Origin: Microvirga terrae
GTDB taxonomy: Bacteria; Pseudomonadota; Alphaproteobacteria; Rhizobiales; Beijerinckiaceae
Assembly (NCBI RefSeq): GCF_013307435.2
Contig: NZ_CP102845.1
Coordinates: 3,532,001 to 3,596,000 of the forward strand
Reading direction: 5' to 3'
Length of the DNA stretch: 64,000 nt
Part shown: one piece after another, positions 57,117 to 64,000 of the stretch
Layout: every line of letters starts with the position of its first letter
Numbering within the stretch: the first letter of the stretch is position 1
Notes under the pieces: generated by a model
Seen by the model: the letters and a program-made list of their open reading frames with translations, nothing else
What the model was told of the DNA's origin: nothing
Database searches by the model: none
Program-made: the position numbers and the translations under genes

Positions 57117-57340
57117 GGCTTCAGGTCTCTCAAGATCAACTTCGCTATGGAATGTAGGATAAAGCCTACGAAAAGCCAAATGATGCTGACCACGATGGCG
57201 ATGGCATCCCTCGGCATGGCGTCCGACCCGTACCCGACGGCCACCATCGGTCCCACGAACCCGGCGATCACGAACGCGACGGCGACGTTGTTGAGCGCCG
57301 TCGCCGTCAGCTTCGTCTGCTCGTTATGGATCAGGCTCAC
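57113..57340 (-). CDS. Small two-helix membrane protein, 75 residues
   Basis: Two hydrophobic segments (about 18-38 and 46-68) separated by a polar loop (GYGSDAMPRDA), with a basic C-terminus. No family recognised. It lies between gor and aroG on the same strand and is coupled to a 37-residue membrane mini-protein. Confidence 0.6.
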   Translation of the reverse strand: MSLIHNEQTKLTATALNNVAVAFVIAGFVGPMVAVGYGSDAMPRDAIAIVVSIIWLFVGFILHSIAKLILRDLKP

Positions 57341-57374
57341 CCCTCTCCCCTTCTGACAGAGCGCTCGGGCGTCT

Positions 57375-58760
57375 TTATCCCACCGCCACCGGCTTCTTGA
57401 CCACCACGGGCGTGCGCATGGTGACCAGTTCCTCGGATGCCGTTGGGTGAACCGCCACGGTGCGGTCGAAATCGGCCTTGGTCGCCCCCATGGTGACGGC
57501 GATGCCAGCGAGCTGGATCATCTCGCCCGCATCATGCCCCATGATATGGACGCCCACCACCTTGTCGCTGGCCTTGTCGACGATGAGCTTCATGAAGACC
57601 CGGTCCTTGCCGCCTGACAGGGTGGCCTTCATGGGCCGGAAGGCCGTCTTGTAGACGTCGATCTCGCCGTAGATCGCCCGGGCCGCCGCCTCGCCGCAGC
57701 CAATGACGCCGATCTCCGGGGTCGAGAAGACCGCCGTGGGGATGAGGTCGTGGTCGACGATGGTGGGCTTTGCCCCGAACACCGTATCGGCGAAGGCGTG
57801 TCCCTCGCGGATGGCGATGGGCGTGAGGTTCGCCCGGTTGGTCACGTCCCCCACCGCATAGATCGAGGGCGCGAGGGTCTGGGAATAGCCGTCGACCGGG
57901 ATGGCCCCGACCTCGTCGACGGTGATGCCGGCCTTCTCGAGGCCGAGCCCCTTGGTGTTGGGCCGCCGCCCGGTGGCCACGAGAACCTGGTCGACCATCC
58001 GCACCGAGCCGTCGGACAGGGTCGCGGCGATCCCGTCCGCCGTCTTCTCCAGCCGCGTGAGGGTCGTGCCGAGAGCCAGGTCGATTCCCCGCTGGGCGTA
58101 GGCCTCACCGAGGGCATCGCGGACATCCTCGTCGAAGCCGCGCAGGAGCTTGTCGCCCCGGTGCAGCAGGGTGACCTCGCTGCCGAGCCCGGCGAAGACG
58201 CCCGCGAACTCGACCGCGATATAGCCGCCGCCGACCACGAGGATGCGCTTCGGCAGGGTGTCCAGATGGAAAACCTCGTTGGACGTGATGCCGAGCTCGC
58301 CGCCCGGAATCACGGGCTCCAGGGTCGGATGGGCGCCCACCGCCACCAGGATGTAGCGGGCGCGGATGCGGGCACCGGTCTTAAGCACGTGGACCGTATG
58401 GGCGTCTTCGATCACGGCGCGGCTGTCGATGACCTCGACGCCCGCCTTCTCCAGGTTCGCCCGGTAGATGCCCTCGAGCCGGTCGATCTCCCGGTCCTTG
58501 TTGCGGATCAGGGTCGCCCAGTCGAAGCGCGTCTCGCCGACGCTCCAGCCGAAGCCTTCCGCATCGTGGAAGTCGTCGGCGAAGCGGCTGGCATAGACCA
58601 TCAGCTTCTTCGGCACGCAGCCGCGGATGACGCAGGTGCCGCCGACCCGGTATTCCTCCGCCAGCATGACCTTCGCGCCATAGCCCGCCGCGATGCGGGC
58701 GGCACGAACACCGCCGGATCCGCCTCCGATCACGAAGAGGTCAACGTCGAAAGAGGACAT
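57375..58760 (-). CDS. gor: Glutathione-disulfide reductase
   Basis: A 461-residue flavoprotein disulfide reductase. FAD motif VIGGGSGGVRAARIA (10-24), redox pair Cys43 and Cys48 in GGTCVIRGCVPKK, NADPH motif VVGGGYIAVEFAGVF, and the C-terminal catalytic HPTASEE. Reduces GSSG with NADPH. ATG 58760 is the family start. Divergent from the tctCBA operon. Confidence 0.93.
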   Translation of the reverse strand: MSSFDVDLFVIGGGSGGVRAARIAAGYGAKVMLAEEYRVGGTCVIRGCVPKKLMVYASRFADDFHDAEGFGWSVGETRFDWATLIRNKDREIDRLEGIYRANLEKAGVEVIDSRAVIEDAHTVHVLKTGARIRARYILVAVGAHPTLEPVIPGGELGITSNEVFHLDTLPKRILVVGGGYIAVEFAGVFAGLGSEVTLLHRGDKLLRGFDEDVRDALGEAYAQRGIDLALGTTLTRLEKTADGIAATLSDGSVRMVDQVLVATGRRPNTKGLGLEKAGITVDEVGAIPVDGYSQTLAPSIYAVGDVTNRANLTPIAIREGHAFADTVFGAKPTIVDHDLIPTAVFSTPEIGVIGCGEAAARAIYGEIDVYKTAFRPMKATLSGGKDRVFMKLIVDKASDKVVGVHIMGHDAGEMIQLAGIAVTMGATKADFDRTVAVHPTASEELVTMRTPVVVKKPVAVG

Positions 58761-58988
58761 GGGGCGGTCTCCGCTCAATTCTGCAACTCGATCATTCATA
58801 TAAGGACGGTTCTCGCCGAAGTCCTCCGCCAGCCCTGCTTCGGAGACATGGCTGCTCACCTGAATAGCGCAGCTCTTACGCGAAGGTACGGTAAGGATAA
58901 AGGTGCAAGCCGCTTGCCGCCCTGCTGTTCCCTCATTAGGGTCTGCCGCGACAGGCCGACCGGATGTCGGCGTCAACGGAGGAAATCG

Positions 58989-59960
58989 ATGAGCCAGTTT
59001 CGTAAAGGTCTTTGGCGCGGCGCTCTCGCTGCGGCGGCCGTGGCAGGGTTCGTGACAACGGCGGCAGCTCAGATGGAGCTCAAGATCATGGCTCCGGCGG
59101 CTCCCGGCGGCGGTTGGGACCAGACGGCTCGCTCCATGCAACAGGCCCTGACCCAGTCGGGCATCGCCAAGAGCGTGCAGGTCGCCAACGTTCCGGGCGC
59201 CGGCGGCTCCATCGGCATCGCCCAGCTCGTCAACAACTCCAAGGGTGACGGCAACCAGCTCATGGTGATGGGCTACGTGATGGTGGGCGCCCTCCTCACC
59301 AACAAGTCGCCGATCACCCTCGACCAGACGACCCCCATCGCCCGCCTGACCGCGGAATACGAGGCGATCGTCGTTCCGGCGAACTCGCCGATCAAGAGCG
59401 CCAAGGAACTCGCCGACGCCATCAAGGCCGATCCGGCCAAGGTGACCTGGGCCGGCGGCTCCGCGGGCGGCGTCGACCATATCGCGGCGGCTCTCTTCGC
59501 CAAGGCGGCGGGCGCCGATCCCACCAAGATCAACTACATCCCGTTCTCCGGCGGCGGCGAGGCCCTGGCGGCCATCCTTGGCGGCAAGGTGACGGCGGGT
59601 ATTTCGGGTTACGGCGAGTTCGAGAGCCAGGTGAAGGCCGGCAAGCTTCGCCTCATCGGCCTCACCACGCCGGCCGACAAGGCCACCGCCGACCTGCCGT
59701 CGATCAAGGCGCAGGGCGTCGATCTCGAGATCGCCAACTGGCGCGCGGTCGTGGCCCCTCCCGGCATCTCGGCCGACCAGAAGAAGGCCCTGACCGAGGC
59801 CATGGACAAGATGGCCAAGTCCAAGGAGTGGCAGGAAATCCTGAAGGCCAAGGGCTGGGAGGATTCCTACGTGTCCGGCGACGCCTTCACCAAGATCCTT
59901 GCCGACGAGCAGACCCGCACGAAAGAAGTGCTCACCGCCGTGGGGCTGGTGAAGTCTTAA
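58989..59960 (+). CDS. tctC: Tripartite tricarboxylate transporter substrate-binding protein (TctC family)
   Basis: A 323-residue periplasmic protein with signal peptide (1-27), [19 protein letters not shown] at the start of the mature part and [17 protein letters not shown] in the middle, both typical of TctC/Bug proteins. GGAGG precedes the ATG. Binds a carboxylate for the TctAB pump. Followed by a strong attenuator. Confidence 0.9.
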   Translation: MSQFRKGLWRGALAAAAVAGFVTTAAAQMELKIMAPAAPGGGWDQTARSMQQALTQSGIAKSVQVANVPGAGGSIGIAQLVNNSKGDGNQLMVMGYVMVGALLTNKSPITLDQTTPIARLTAEYEAIVVPANSPIKSAKELADAIKADPAKVTWAGGSAGGVDHIAAALFAKAAGADPTKINYIPFSGGGEALAAILGGKVTAGISGYGEFESQVKAGKLRLIGLTTPADKATADLPSIKAQGVDLEIANWRAVVAPPGISADQKKALTEAMDKMAKSKEWQEILKAKGWEDSYVSGDAFTKILADEQTRTKEVLTAVGLVKS

Positions 59961-59981
59961 ATTTCAAGATAAAGCCCGTTG

Positions 59982-60018
59982 GAAGCGCCGCGTTCTCGGA
60001 GCGCGGCGCTTCTTTTTT
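59982..60018 (+). terminator. Intrinsic terminator/attenuator between tctC and tctB
   Basis: GAAGCGCCGCG (59982-59992) pairs perfectly with CGCGGCGCTTC (60002-60012), followed by TTTTTT. Being inside the operon, it should end most transcripts after tctC and let only some continue to tctBA. Confidence 0.88.
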
Positions 60019-60028
60019 GGGATAACCT

Positions 60029-60502
60029 ATGAGCACATCACCCCAGCGGCGCGTCGACGTGGCAGGCCTCGTCATCGCGCTTCTTCTTCTCGGCCTGGCC
60101 GGTCTTGTCTGGTGGGACATGACCAAGCTCCAGATCCTGTCCCCCTACGATCTCGGCCCGAAGGTCATGCCGGTCGTCGTCTCGATCGGCCTGACGCTGC
60201 TCGCGATCGGCAACGGCATCGGAGCCCTGCAGGGCAATCTCCCGCCCCGTGACAGCCTCGACTGGAAGCCCATCATCCTGATCCTCGGCGGTCTTGCAGC
60301 CCTGATCGTCCTGATCGCGATCGGCGGTGGCTTCATGATCGGCACGGCCATCCTGTTCGCCACCACCTCGGCCGCCTTCGGCCGCCGGGCGTTCCTGACC
60401 GATCTCCTGATCGGCGCCGTGATCGCCGTCTTCGTCTATCTGCTGTTCGGCAAGCTCCTGACCCTGTCCCTCCCGGCAGGGCCGCTCGAGCGTCTGTTCT
60501 GA
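60029..60502 (+). CDS. tctB: Tripartite tricarboxylate transporter small membrane subunit (TctB family)
   Basis: A 157-residue protein with four membrane segments and the [15 protein letters not shown] stretch typical of TctB. It pairs with TctA, ten bases downstream. Confidence 0.87.
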   Translation: MSTSPQRRVDVAGLVIALLLLGLAGLVWWDMTKLQILSPYDLGPKVMPVVVSIGLTLLAIGNGIGALQGNLPPRDSLDWKPIILILGGLAALIVLIAIGGGFMIGTAILFATTSAAFGRRAFLTDLLIGAVIAVFVYLLFGKLLTLSLPAGPLERLF

Positions 60503-60512
60503 GGCCCTGCCC

Positions 60513-62012
60513 ATGGAAGCCTTCACGTCCCTCGCGAGCGGTCTTGCCGTCGCCATTCAGCCGATGAACCTGCTGTTCGCCCTCATCGGCGTCCTTCTCG
60601 GCACCGCCGTCGGCGTTCTGCCCGGTATCGGCCCGGCGCTCACCGTGGCGCTGCTCCTGCCGATCACCTTCAAGCTCGATCCCGCGGGCTCGATCATCAT
60701 GTTCGCCGGCATTTACTACGGCGGCATGTACGGCGGCTCGACCACCGCGATCCTGATCAACACGCCGGGCGAAAGCGCCTCCATGGCAACGGCGCTTGAA
60801 GGCAACCTGATGGCCAAGGCCGGCCGCGGCGGCCCGGCGCTGGCGACCTCGGCCATCGGGTCCTTCGTGGCCGGCACGATCGCCACCCTGGGCCTGACGC
60901 TGCTCGCCCCCTATCTCGTCGAGATCGCCGTGAGCTTCGGGCCGGAGGATTACTTCGCTCTCATGTGCGTGGCCTTCGTGACCGTCTCGGCCACGTTCGG
61001 CGATTCCCCGGTCCGCGGCCTCACCAGCCTGTTCATCGGCCTGCTGCTCGGGCTGGTGGGCATCGACATCCTGTCCGGCCAGTCCCGCCTCAGCTTCGGC
61101 ATTCCGGAGCTCTACGACAACATCGAGGTGACGACCCTGGCGGTCGGCCTCTTCGCTGTCGGCGAGGCCCTCTACGTGGCGTCACGCCGCCACATCCATG
61201 AGGAGAAGCTCGAGCCCGTCCGCGGCTCGCTCTGGATGACCAAGGAAGACTGGAAGCGGTCCTGGAAGCCTTGGCTGCGCGGCACCATGTTCGGCTTCCC
61301 GATCGGGGCCCTTCCGGCGGGCGGGGCGGAGATCCCGACCTTCCTGTCCTACGCGACCGAGAAGCGCCTCACCAAGCACCCGGAGGATTTCGGAAAGGGC
61401 GCCATCGAGGGCGTCGCCGGCCCGGAGGCCGCCAACAACGCGTCCGCGGCCGGCACCCTCGTGCCCCTGCTGACGCTCGGCCTTCCCACCTCGGCCACGG
61501 CCGCCATGATGCTCGCGGGCTTCCAGCAATACGGCCTCAATCCCGGCCCCCTGCTCTTCGCCGAGCAGCCTGCCCTCGTGTGGGGCCTGATCGCCAGCCT
61601 GTTCATCGCCAACGCCATGCTGCTGGTGCTGAACCTGCCGCTGGTCGGCCTTTGGGTGAAGCTCCTCGCCATCCCGCAGCCCTGGCTCTATGCCGGCATC
61701 CTGGTCTTCGCCACGATGGGCACCATCGCGGCCAACCCATCCCCGGTCGAGCTGATCATGCTGACCGTGTTCGGGGTGCTCGGCTTCCTGATGCGGCGGT
61801 TCGACTTCCCCATCGCCCCGGTGGTGGTCGGGCTGATCCTGGGACCGATCGCCGAGAGCCAGCTGCGCCGGGCCCTCTCGATCAGCCTGGGCGACCCGAT
61901 GGTGCTGCTGCAGAGCCCGATCTCCGCGACCCTGCTCGGCATCGCGGTGATCGCCCTGGTCCTGCCCTTCTTCTTGAAAGGCCTGGGACGCTTCAAGGCG
62001 GTCGAGGACTGA
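60513..62012 (+). CDS. tctA: Tripartite tricarboxylate transporter large membrane subunit (TctA family)
   Basis: A 499-residue membrane protein with about eleven segments. Signature [20 protein letters not shown] (about 28-47) and [21 protein letters not shown] (about 67-87), plus [13 protein letters not shown] and [15 protein letters not shown], are diagnostic for TctA. Proton-coupled carboxylate uptake with TctB and TctC. Confidence 0.92.
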   Translation: MEAFTSLASGLAVAIQPMNLLFALIGVLLGTAVGVLPGIGPALTVALLLPITFKLDPAGSIIMFAGIYYGGMYGGSTTAILINTPGESASMATALEGNLMAKAGRGGPALATSAIGSFVAGTIATLGLTLLAPYLVEIAVSFGPEDYFALMCVAFVTVSATFGDSPVRGLTSLFIGLLLGLVGIDILSGQSRLSFGIPELYDNIEVTTLAVGLFAVGEALYVASRRHIHEEKLEPVRGSLWMTKEDWKRSWKPWLRGTMFGFPIGALPAGGAEIPTFLSYATEKRLTKHPEDFGKGAIEGVAGPEAANNASAAGTLVPLLTLGLPTSATAAMMLAGFQQYGLNPGPLLFAEQPALVWGLIASLFIANAMLLVLNLPLVGLWVKLLAIPQPWLYAGILVFATMGTIAANPSPVELIMLTVFGVLGFLMRRFDFPIAPVVVGLILGPIAESQLRRALSISLGDPMVLLQSPISATLLGIAVIALVLPFFLKGLGRFKAVED

Positions 62013-62036
62013 CCTCGAAGGCACCGCTTCAAAAAC

Positions 62037-62062
62037 AAAGGCCCGGTTTCCCGGGCCTTTTT
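62037..62062 (+). terminator. Intrinsic terminator after tctA
   Basis: AAAGGCCCGG (62037-62046) and CCGGGCCTTT (62051-62060) form a perfect stem followed by TT; it ends the tctCBA operon and may also serve the convergent DUF2059 gene. Confidence 0.87.
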
Positions 62063-62083
62063 CATGTCGGGGTGCAGCCTAGC

Positions 62084-62584
62084 TCAGTTCAGCTGGTGGC
62101 CGCGCTTGCCCATTTCCTCGCGGGCGCGGGTCATGATGAACTGGGAGGTCTGCTGCGTCCAGGCCGCGAGATCCCGCACGATGTCGTCGAGGACGCCCGG
62201 CTGGACCTGCACGTATTTGGCCCCGGCCGGCGACTTGTAGAAGGCCGCGATGTCCTTCAGCTCGGACTCGGACAGGCGCAGCGCGAAGGCCCGCGCGGCG
62301 TTGTCGAGCATCTTCTGCTTCTGCTGCTCGAGCTCCGGCCGGATGATGGCCACGACCTGCTCCAGATCCTGCTTGATCTCGGGACGGGTGACGTTCATCT
62401 GCTGCAGCTGCACGAGAAACGGCTCGGACATGGCGTCGAACGAGCGGGTCATGCCCGAGCTCATGGCGACCTCGCGGGCGACGGCGAGGTGGCTCGCGCT
62501 CGGCTGGGCCTGGGCGAAAGCCGGGCTGGCGAGCAGGAACAGCGCGACGGAGGTCGCGGCCAGGCGGGAGGCGGTGCGGATCAT
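62084..62584 (-). CDS. DUF2059 domain-containing secreted protein
   Basis: A 166-residue protein with signal peptide (1-25) and an all-helical DUF2059 domain: LRLSESELKDIAAFYKSPAGAKYV (about 100-123) is the core. Function unknown, periplasmic. ATG 62584 has GGAG upstream; a start at 62605 is less well supported. Lies 30 bases after rpiA on the same strand. Confidence 0.87.
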   Translation of the reverse strand: MIRTASRLAATSVALFLLASPAFAQAQPSASHLAVAREVAMSSGMTRSFDAMSEPFLVQLQQMNVTRPEIKQDLEQVVAIIRPELEQQKQKMLDNAARAFALRLSESELKDIAAFYKSPAGAKYVQVQPGVLDDIVRDLAAWTQQTSQFIMTRAREEMGKRGHQLN

Positions 62585-62614
62585 AGAAGTGGCTCCAATC
62601 GTCATGGCTTAGGG

Positions 62615-63310
62615 TCAGAGCTGACCGAGTTCGACGAGCCTGTCGCCCGTTGCGAGGATCGCCCCGGTGGCAAGGCCCAGGAAAAGACCGTGCTCCACGA
62701 CGCCGGGAATGTTGTTCAGCGTCGAGGCGAGCACGTTCGGCTTGTCGATGCGCCCGAGATGCGCGTCGAGAATGAAGTGACCCCCATCCGTCACATAGGC
62801 GGCCCCGTCGGGCGCGTGCCGCAGTTGCAGCTCACCGCTCATGCCGAGGCTGTCCAAAAGCCGGACGATGGCCCGCTCGGTGGCCGTAAGGCCGAAGGGC
62901 ACGACTTCGATGGGCAGGGGAAATCGACCGAGCTTGGTGACGTGCTTCGACCCGTCGGCGATGACGATCATCCGCTGGCTCGCGGACGCGACGATCTTCT
63001 CGCGCAGGAGCGCGCCGCCGCCGCCCTTGATGAGCCGCAGATCGTCGTCGAGCTCGTCGGCTCCATCGACCGTCAGATCGAGATCCGGGGTCTCGTCGAG
63101 TGTCGACAGGGGAATGCCTTCGCGCTGCGCTTGGTCACGGGTCGCCTCGGAGGTGGGAACGCCCACCACCTTGAGGCCGCCCCGGACCCGCTCGCCGATG
63201 GCCGCGACGAAATGGGCGGCCGTCGAACCGGTGCCGAGGCCCAGCCTCATGCCGTCGGTGACGAGCTCGGCAGCCCTCTCGGCCGCAGCGCGCTTGAGAT
63301 TGTCGCTCAC
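62615..63310 (-). CDS. rpiA: Ribose-5-phosphate isomerase A
   Basis: A 231-residue enzyme with [15 protein letters not shown] (phosphate loop), [14 protein letters not shown] (catalytic aspartates), [15 protein letters not shown] and [15 protein letters not shown]. Interconverts ribose 5-phosphate and ribulose 5-phosphate. Complete. Confidence 0.95.
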   Translation of the reverse strand: MSDNLKRAAAERAAELVTDGMRLGLGTGSTAAHFVAAIGERVRGGLKVVGVPTSEATRDQAQREGIPLSTLDETPDLDLTVDGADELDDDLRLIKGGGGALLREKIVASASQRMIVIADGSKHVTKLGRFPLPIEVVPFGLTATERAIVRLLDSLGMSGELQLRHAPDGAAYVTDGGHFILDAHLGRIDKPNVLASTLNNIPGVVEHGLFLGLATGAILATGDRLVELGQL

Positions 63311-63440
63311 TGAAATCCTCTGAGATTGCGTCCGCCCTGGCTTGCAGTTGGCCTTTCGCTCGCCTCTAGCATGTCAGGACGGCAGGAAGAAAGAACGTTT
63401 CATCTTGAGCCGACCGCGGAGCCCCCGCCAGAGCCTCCAA

Positions 63441-63477
63441 AGCGTCCATGAAGCTCATGGAGAACCTCATGGACGCT
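63441..63477. terminator. Inverted repeat over the stop of the terminal secreted-protein gene
   Basis: AGCGTCCATGA (63441-63451) and TCATGGACGCT (63467-63477) are perfect 11-base arms with a 15-base loop. The right arm contains the stop codon of the minus-strand gene. A U-run is missing, so transcription-end function is uncertain. Confidence 0.55.
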
Positions 63478-63922
63478 GCGGCGAGGCCCCGGTGCCCGGT
63501 CCGACGCTCGGGGTGGCCCCCGTCGGCGCTGCCGTCGAGGCGGCCGGCGATGGCGTCATCTGAGGCGTGCAGACCACCCGCTCGTCGAAAACGTAGCAGA
63601 TGCTCATCTGGCCGGTCCGGTAATTGACCCGGAAAACGCCCCCTTCCCGCTCGTGCCGGGAGGCGACCAGACCGTATTCACCGGGGGCCTGGGCTCCAGC
63701 GCCCTCGCCGGCGCTATAGCAGAGGGTGACCCCGACGGTGCCTTCCTGCAGCCCATATTGACAGGAGCTCACCTCGCCGGTGATCCGATCGATCCTATAA
63801 ATCCTGTTCAGGTCAGTCTGAGGTGCAGGCACGAAATCATAGGAGGCCGCCAGGGCGGGGCCGACAAGACCTCCCGGCGCCAGGACAGCCAAAATCAACG
63901 CCGCGGAACCAAGGAACCGCAT
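63467..63922 (-). CDS. Secreted small protein with two internal cysteine repeats, 151 residues
   Basis: Signal peptide (about 1-25), then two related units: YRIDRITGEVSSCQY with a later LCYS, and FRVNYRTGQMSICYV with a later VCTP, each a beta hairpin with two cysteines. The C-terminus is proline/alanine/threonine-rich and disordered. No family recognised; periplasmic or surface location. Confidence 0.72.
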   Translation of the reverse strand: MRFLGSAALILAVLAPGGLVGPALAASYDFVPAPQTDLNRIYRIDRITGEVSSCQYGLQEGTVGVTLCYSAGEGAGAQAPGEYGLVASRHEREGGVFRVNYRTGQMSICYVFDERVVCTPQMTPSPAASTAAPTGATPSVGPGTGASPQRP

Positions 63923-64000
63923 TCAACACTCCATCCGGTAAGAACGAATCAACCATAGGCACCATATCATCCCAAGGCTTGATTCCCTTGCCTCCAGCAG

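Noticed and set aside
57750..58988. Open frame leading into tctC from inside gor
   Set aside because: Only the part from ATG 58989 has a signal peptide and ribosome site; the rest is antisense to glutathione reductase.

Overview
The window is a GC-rich segment of an alphaproteobacterial chromosome. Gene content points to Hyphomicrobiales, most likely the Methylobacteriaceae (Microvirga-like) or a relative. Supporting signs are an Aap-type amino-acid ABC system, DUF2865 and CreA proteins, yacG-maf, pssA-psd, an Atm1-type exporter, a short-form GltX, class II DAHP synthase and the short palindromic repeats seen between genes. The genus is inferred from content only.

Positions 1 to about 33 kb are an accessory catabolic and transport region. 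It opens with the end of a HutD-like gene, a NitT/TauT-type ABC importer (501-3110), a secreted collagen-like protein (3228-4361) and a few small orphan genes in a locally AT-rich patch (about 4.85-5.5 kb). A dense nitrogen-compound block follows (5.9-27.6 kb): a divergent Lrp regulator, 2,3-diaminopropionate ammonia-lyase, an N-carbamoyl-amino-acid-hydrolase-type M20 enzyme and an M20D amidohydrolase in one operon; a cytosine-deaminase-like enzyme divergent from a GntR/FCD regulator; an oligopeptide-type ABC importer; three AtzA/TrzA/SsnA-type aminohydrolases; a CynX-type MFS carrier; a hydantoinase/dihydropyrimidinase; a hydantoin-racemase-like protein; and a YtcJ-type amidohydrolase. Repeats of TTGTATNCAA in front of the GntR gene and of the importer operon suggest one regulon. 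Read together, the enzymes could open cyclic ureides or amides, remove carbamoyl or acyl groups and finish by splitting 2,3-diaminopropionate into pyruvate and ammonia. This resembles the ygeX/ygeY/hyuA/ssnA neighbourhood of E. coli, but in an apparently aerobic alphaproteobacterium and with different transporters. It is the main candidate for an undescribed pathway. An aapJQM importer without its ATPase gene and a DadA/PuuB-like flavin oxidase close this region.

Positions about 33.4 to 64 kb look like core chromosome: tRNA-Phe, yacG, maf, pssA, psd, an Atm1-type exporter, a LysM protein, a LOG protein, a DMT transporter, citramalate synthase with a coupled acetyltransferase, cysS, an ArgP/LysE-type pair, CreA, a VOC protein, a DUF2865 protein, an ABC-2 exporter, a short gltX, nadE, aroG, gor, a tripartite tricarboxylate transporter (tctCBA), a DUF2059 protein, rpiA and a small secreted protein. 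Intergenic gaps here carry five copies of an approximately 91-bp bipartite palindromic element, one single-palindrome relative, and members of a second repeat family built on GCGCATCGTGCGG.
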